A stretch of 64,000 nt of DNA, taken from positions 2,343,001 through 2,407,000 of the forward strand of contig BSDZ01000004.1 of assembly GCA_030268105.1 (NCBI GenBank), read 5' to 3'. A program made the translations under genes and the position numbers. A model generated the notes under the pieces. That model was given only the letters and a program-made list of their open reading frames with translations, did no database searches and had not been told where the DNA came from. Source of the DNA: Volvox africanus. Lineage: Eukaryota > Chlorophyta > Chlorophyceae > Chlamydomonadales > Volvocaceae. This document shows positions 58,792 through 64,000 of this stretch, piece by piece; position 1 is the stretch's first letter, and every line of letters starts with the position of its first letter.

Positions 58792-60000
58792 TACATGGCG
58801 ATGACGAAAGTCAACAAATAAAACGTTCTTAAAATTCGCGTATAAAACACGAAACCGCGTATATGGGTCATTGTTTTCCGCATTACTAAAGAAAGACGCG
58901 CTCCGAAATCTGGCCGACTTTCGCGCGCAGCCTAAAATCCCCTACTCATAATCCCATGTTAAAGCAGAACATAAAACTTGAATTGATCAAGAATGATGTA
59001 ATATAATTTGTTGTGCCACAAGCGGAACCTCAGGAGTACAGGACGGCCATTCAGGGCCATCGTACTTCTTCCGTTCAGGGAAATCTGCCATCGCCTGGTA
59101 GTTGGGCATGTACAACCTGCTCAATATAATAGAAAATCAATGGACTTACCATTCTATGCACCTTTGGGTTTAATTATAGTCCCGCATGCAACCAGACCCG
59201 CTTTACCGTATTTCCAACTCTCCCGCATGCAGGCGCATGCTCAGAGCAGGCAGGCAACTTCTGCTTGCCATGCGGATGTCCATCCTGTCAATGAGACTAG
59301 CATTCAGTTTTGCAGACCGCCAAACCCCAGGAAATTCAGCATGGACTCGTGCTACAGGAAACCCTAATAGACAAAGTGTGTGGCGTACGGCAGCGATATG
59401 GGCTACAAACTGTTACGAACGTGCACCATGCAAGTGACGCGCAAGCACCGTTTGCCGTGGTGAAGCTGACAACTATATTCTTTGGATTCAAATTCTTCGT
59501 CTTGGACAGTGAGTATAAGACAGCTTTTATGTTTAAAAGTACAGTTGGGAAGTTCACATTTACACACAAGTCTACGGGCACAACGTACAATACACCAGCA
59601 TAGAAAGCATGAATAAAATTATCAAGATGATATTTAGTTCCGTATATTTGACAGGATGATAGCCTTTTCACATTTTCAGCCCAAGAGTACCTGACAGATA
59701 CAAAAGGATGAAACGAACTACCGGTAAAAACCAATGCCGATGAAAAATGCAAAACTCGTTTGGACCGACCTTCATTTTCTTGATTAAATAGAGATTTGCT
59801 GGAAGATATGTAAATATAGCATGTCATCATTCACGAAATCAACGTTCGCTGGTGATGTGACGGCTGTCCATATTACACGCCTAAGCCCAGGACAAGTGTT
59901 CCTTCTTGCAGGTAGTCTAAATGTCTAACTAGTAAAATCATAATGTTTTCTTACATGGTGCAGCACCTATACCTTCACTGGGTCTTCAACACAGCGCAGC
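58792..60000. other. Intergenic interval between the 57.6-58.8 kb gene and the WD40 gene
   Basis: The flanking genes diverge here, so this should hold both promoters. A 164-codon ATG frame on the minus strand (59830-59336) is AT-rich, lacks motifs or splice support and is probably chance. Confidence 0.45.
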
Positions 60001-63000
60001 ATGCGGCTTCGCCTTCTTCACGTTGCGCGTTTTCCCCATCTTTCGCCAATCCTGCTTGTAGGCTGCGGACCCCACGTACTAGTCTATGGTCTCGACAAAG
60101 GCGACCTTCAGCAAGTACATCAAATCACCGTCGGCAGCCGTATCCATGGGATTGAGGCACTGCCATTTCGAAGCTATGGTCATTACTGTGCCTGGGTAGC
60201 AGTGCACGGTGACCGTTGGATCCATATTTTAAAGCTCCAGCTTGCAAAAGTTGGGACACCAGCCGATGCTCGTCAATGTGGGTCCCTTTCCGGCATCGGC
60301 TACAATGGTGACTCCGGCAGCTCCCTCACGAGCCCAGCGACCTTGCTGAGCCCAGCAGTGTCCTTGCCCGCTCGATCATCCTGGATACTTGCCACCCATT
60401 TGCAGTTCGTGTCCGGGTCCTTCCCAAGCTCCCCTGGAGAAAGAGAAGGCGAGCCTGGGCTGGGCATGGGAAGCGTACCGCATTGCGGCTTCTCTTTTTT
60501 CACTGTGCTTTTACGTGCAAGCAACGCACCTGTTCACATGCTGACGGCTACTGCCCAGTGGCGCTGTGCTGAGTGTTTCGCCGTACCCACCCGTGCTGCA
60601 AATACCCACATCAACAAGCAGTGGTGTACCCATGCCGCCGGTTCCGACCTAACCCATGCCAGGTTAACTCCCCGTCCCCTCAGATGCCCCGGACCATCAC
60701 CTCCACCACCTCCACCATCGCGAAGATGTTCATATGCATCAACATGCGACGCTCCTTCTGGTGCTTGCGCTGGCAGACAACAGCGCAGAAGTCTGGCGTC
60801 TTCAGCCGGGTCCTGAGCTCCCCCTGGGGGAGGGTGGTGCCCTCGTGGACGACCTCAAAGTTCCATCCCTCAGTTCACACCAGGCCCGAAGCCGGTCTCC
60901 CCCACTCTGCAAGCCCGGCTGTGATCCACACGTCCTGGGGCCTCTTCTGGAAGCTCGCTGGCTGCTGGAGGCGCAGTGCTCCCAGCGGATGCAGCTCTTC
61001 AGCGCCGCGGTGCTGCCCCTGCGGCTGCGGGAGGAGCAGGACGGGGAGATACGACTGTGGCTTGCTGCTGGTACGGCTGCGGATGGTGATGTGCGGCAGA
61101 CCTCAGAAGCCTGGCTTTACACACTCATATTCACACATACACACATGCACACACACACACACATACACGTATGTAAGAATAGATACACGCTTACATGCAG
61201 CATGCTTACCTGCCCAAACCCGTTCCTCTGCATCGCACCCAAGTGCTTCCTCGATTCGTATGCTGTGTGCTGCGTGGCCGTGTGCTGTGTGTGTCGTGCA
61301 CCTCGGATGGTGTTAACGACAGGAACCATGTTCAACGAGATTCTCCTCTGGCGACTTCCGCTACTGCCATCACCAGTTCCCGGGGCCAGGGAAAGCAGAA
61401 GAGGAAGAGGTAAGGCAGGTGGAAGGGAGTGTCCAACGCTGCTGCCCGCACTGGGCGCCGCCTCGGGCCCCTGCCTACCAAACAAGTCGCATGACGACAT
61501 CCGGGACTGGTACCCACCAGCCGGTAACGACCGTTTGGACTGCGCGGCTATGGCCCAGGACTCCGGGAACGGAGATCATGTGGGTGCCACTGCCAGTGCA
61601 GCACACAGTGCGCCGCTGCAAGATATCGTGTCGCAATGGCCCTACCATGCACCGGGGGATAGCGGTCGGGTAACGCAGCTGGCAGCGCGGTATGCTGCCC
61701 TGGAGACAGGGCTTAGGCGGTTGGAACTACGGTGCTGGGGCCGCTGCAAGGCCGCGGCAGCGGCGGCGGCGGAGCAGCCTAGCAAGGAACGGTGTGCGGA
61801 GTCCCTCTTATGCAGCAAGAGCTGGGGGGGAGCCTGTTTAGAACCGCGTAGGGTGCAGTGCCCACCGCTTTACGTGCTGCGGGGCCATGAAGGTTCCGTG
61901 TTCAGCGTTGCGTGGCTGAGAGCGTTGGGGGCTACTGGGACCAGCTCGGCCGACAAGCCGCGACCGAGTCACTGCAGCAGCGGCATGGGGTGCGGCGTTG
62001 GGCCCGCCAGTGCGAGGTACCCCCCCGACCAAGACAGCGGGAGGGGGCAGGGGAATCGGAGGCAACCCAGATCTGGAAATGGCTGTGGCAGCGTCTGGAT
62101 GCTTGCCACAACTTCCGATGATCGTTCGGTTCGCTTGTGGGCGTTGCCTGATTTAGACGTGAGGTGGGTTCTATTGGAGAGAGAGTTGCTTGGATGGGCA
62201 TCTAAGGCAACAGCCCGAGAGAGGGTCTGGGAGCGAGGAGTTCTCCAGCAGCATCGAAGAAGCAGGACCAGGGTGGGGTGGAGTCATTGCACTGTGCTGC
62301 GTGTTGCAGGACTAGGGGATGAAGGCCTCTAGGCGGACCAACCGACCGACCACCGGGTCGGCCAGGGCCAAGTAGCAAATGAACCGATGACAATACCCGG
62401 GCAAGAGAACGTGCGCTTTGCTCAGTCCAGCTGGGGACGCGGACATGTGGTTGCGTAGGCTCCAGTCACACGATTCCTCCAGCTCCCCGGCCTGTGACAG
62501 GGGGGCTGTACACAAACACACACACACACACACTCTTACCCGCCTTTTCCGAGCCGTTTCAGACAGCAGAAGCGTGCGATACGTTTCTGTTGGTTTGATG
62601 AGACATCGCGCGGCTCAATCCTCAGGACACGTGAATTATATATTCGTCATCTATAGGTCTTTGCGTCCATCAAGTTCGGCTGAGGCTGCACCGTACGGCG
62701 GACCCATCCTCTTGACGCCCTGTCGTGCATTCTGGGGCCATACCGCCCGCGTGTGGTGCTGTGCAGCGGTCTACGGCGGCGATGCCCTGCCCGCATTTGC
62801 AGCCGGAGCCGCTGCTCCCTTCGGGGTTCAGATTCTGCAAGGGGCACCACACCCAGCATTAGGCCCTGGCGCTCACCAAAGCCCCGACTCAACAGCAGCG
62901 GCCAGCACTACCGGCTCAGCTCCCGGCGGCCCCGCCATGCCCGCCAGCTCCCCCCGCCTTGTCGAGCCCATCACTGACTGGGCCGGCAGTGCAGGGGGTG

Positions 63001-64000
63001 ACGGTTGTGGAGTCTCCATCAACCCCTCACTGATTTTGGTGACCGGCTCGGAGGACTGCACCGCGCGGCTGTGGCACGCAGCGACGGGGAGGTGTTTGGC
63101 AGTGCTGCAGGTGGGTGGCTTTACGGCTCTCATTATGGAGGAGGGAGGGGGGAGAGAGGAAGGGAAGCGGAGGAACCAGCGACTAGGTGTGCTGGGGAAT
63201 GGAAGGCCCTAACCACCTCACTGTAGGTGGTCTGATCTGTTGTCAACGTAAACTCCCGTGGGGAGGGGGCGAGAAAGAAAGGTGTGTCCCCCTGGAGAGT
63301 ACGTAGCTTGTGGTCAGGCCAGCTGAGCAGCCAATAAACATCAGATAGCCGTTGAGGCCCCAAACGGGATCCGTGGGACTGCCAACGGGTGCCCACTATG
63401 CATCCGCTGTTATCTGCGTGCACCACTAGTTCATGCATAATAGGGCCCAGATACTCCGCCCGCAAGTCCCCGACCTGGTGACCAGAACCTCTACTACCAT
63501 CAATCACTACGACAGCCATTTGGGTTGTTATCTCGACTTACACGTCGCGTCTGACGGGAGATGACATCTCACCTTCCGTGGCACATGGGTTGCAACCCCC
63601 CCTCCCAACCCGTCGCCCTCCCCCCCACCTCGTCACCCCTCCGCAGGGTCACAGGGGCCGGGGGATATGGCGCTGCGCAGTGTTCGGCGGCGGTGGCGGC
63701 GGCTATGGCACCGGTAGTGCTGGCGCGGGCGTTGCTGCAGGGGAGCATGGCTGTGTGCTGGCGACTGCCGGGGCGGACAGTGCGATTCGGCTGTGGGACC
63801 TGGGGGAGTGGTTAGCAGCCCACATGGACGGCGGCCAGACAGGTACAATAGGGAATGGGAAACGCTTTTTAAACCCTAAACCCCTTTTAACCCCTAAACC
63901 CCTAAATGAGGTTCATGTTGTGGTGGCGGCGGCTCTCAGTTGGCTGCTTGCTCCGTCGACGCAGGGAACCTCAAGAACGGCATGCCGCCGCCCAGCAGTT
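60001..64000 (+). CDS. WDR6: WDR6/Trm734-type WD40 protein, 3' end off-window
   Basis: The ATG at 60001 starts MRLRLLHVARFPHLSPILLVGCGPH-type sequence followed by GSRIHGI, as in WDR6 N-termini. Well-defined exons: 60684-61070, 61323-62158, one ending at 63110, 63647-63842, and 63965 to the edge. Splicing joins LWLAAG to TMFNEILLW, a WDR6 hallmark, and LAVLQ to GHRGRGIWR, another. WD repeats are visible at LRGHEGSVFSVAW, TTSDDRSVRLW, FWGHTARVW, TGSEDCTARLW and ATAGADSAIRLWDL. WDR6 (yeast Trm734/Rtt10) partners the FTSJ1/Trm7 methyltransferase in 2'-O-methylation of the tRNA anticodon-loop wobble position, in the cytoplasm. Long Ala/Gly-rich inserts separate the blades. The end of exon 1 and the exon start near 62.66 kb are unresolved. 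Confidence 0.82.
61127..61165. repeat. (AC)n-rich microsatellite in a WD40-gene intron
   Basis: Imperfect CA/TA dinucleotide run inside the intron 61071-61322. Confidence 0.9.
63870..63906. repeat. Short telomere-like tract in a WD40-gene intron
   Basis: Contains AAACCCTAAACCCC and AACCCCTAAACCCCTAAA, degenerate copies of the plant/volvocine telomere unit CCCTAAA, inside the intron 63843-63964. Confidence 0.6.

Noticed and set aside
59336..59830. 164-codon minus-strand gene
   Set aside because: ATG present, but AT-rich, no motif, no splice or homology support; listed only within the intergenic entry.

Overview
The window looks like nuclear DNA of a volvocine green alga (Chlorophyceae, Volvox/Eudorina/Gonium type). 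The reasons are intron-rich genes with GT-AG borders, very long Gln/Ala/Gly-rich low-complexity segments, many micro- and minisatellites inside introns, an RWP-RK transcription factor, TGTAA motifs downstream of genes, and LTR retrotransposons next to host exons. The genus is inferred. Many apparent long reading frames are antisense shadows or run through tandem repeats, so I built gene models from splice borders, phase agreement and recognisable protein motifs.

Region 1 (1-15.3 kb) is a nest of transposable elements. Two copies of one Ty3/gypsy chromovirus family face away from each other. Copy A is on the minus strand and runs off the left edge. Copy B is complete on the plus strand (7226-14698), with 824-bp LTRs and a GTTAC target-site duplication. 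Copy A sits inside the gag gene of a Ty1/copia element, which itself sits about 40 bp upstream of four phase-0 exons of a Lys/Asp/Glu-rich host gene (5740-6629). To the right of copy B lies an array of GCGTTAG/CTAACGC heptamers and a 157-bp element with perfect 15-bp terminal inverted repeats.

Region 2 (15.3-25.4 kb) is sparse. It has a possible small gene with a duplicated exon, a 13-bp minisatellite of about 570 bp, and the last three exons of an unrecognised minus-strand gene (22161-22936). A perfect 12-bp palindrome, GACCCATGGGTC, occurs five times between 17.2 and 28.2 kb.

Region 3 (25.4-33.6 kb) is one plus-strand gene of 11 phase-consistent exons. It encodes an alpha/beta-hydrolase with a long C-terminal tail. 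One intron is 432 nt long, free of in-frame stops, and made mostly of a GEA-encoding minisatellite.

Region 4 (33.6-60 kb) is mainly minus-strand: a Gln-rich RWP-RK transcription factor (39.3-42.7 kb), a large gene (45.2-57.3 kb) that I identify as a SHOC1/ZIP2-type meiotic crossover (ZMM) protein, and an unrecognised gene just upstream (57.6-58.8 kb). Region 5 (60 kb to the right edge) is a plus-strand WDR6/Trm734-type WD40 gene, cut by the window edge.

I see no operons, CRISPR arrays, rRNA or tRNA genes. The points most worth following are the single conserved UAG between gag and pol in the same frame, the conserved extra reading frame upstream of gag, the SHOC1 homologue, the stop-free repeat intron, the in-frame UGA in the acidic host gene, the GACCCATGGGTC palindromes and the GCGTTAG array.
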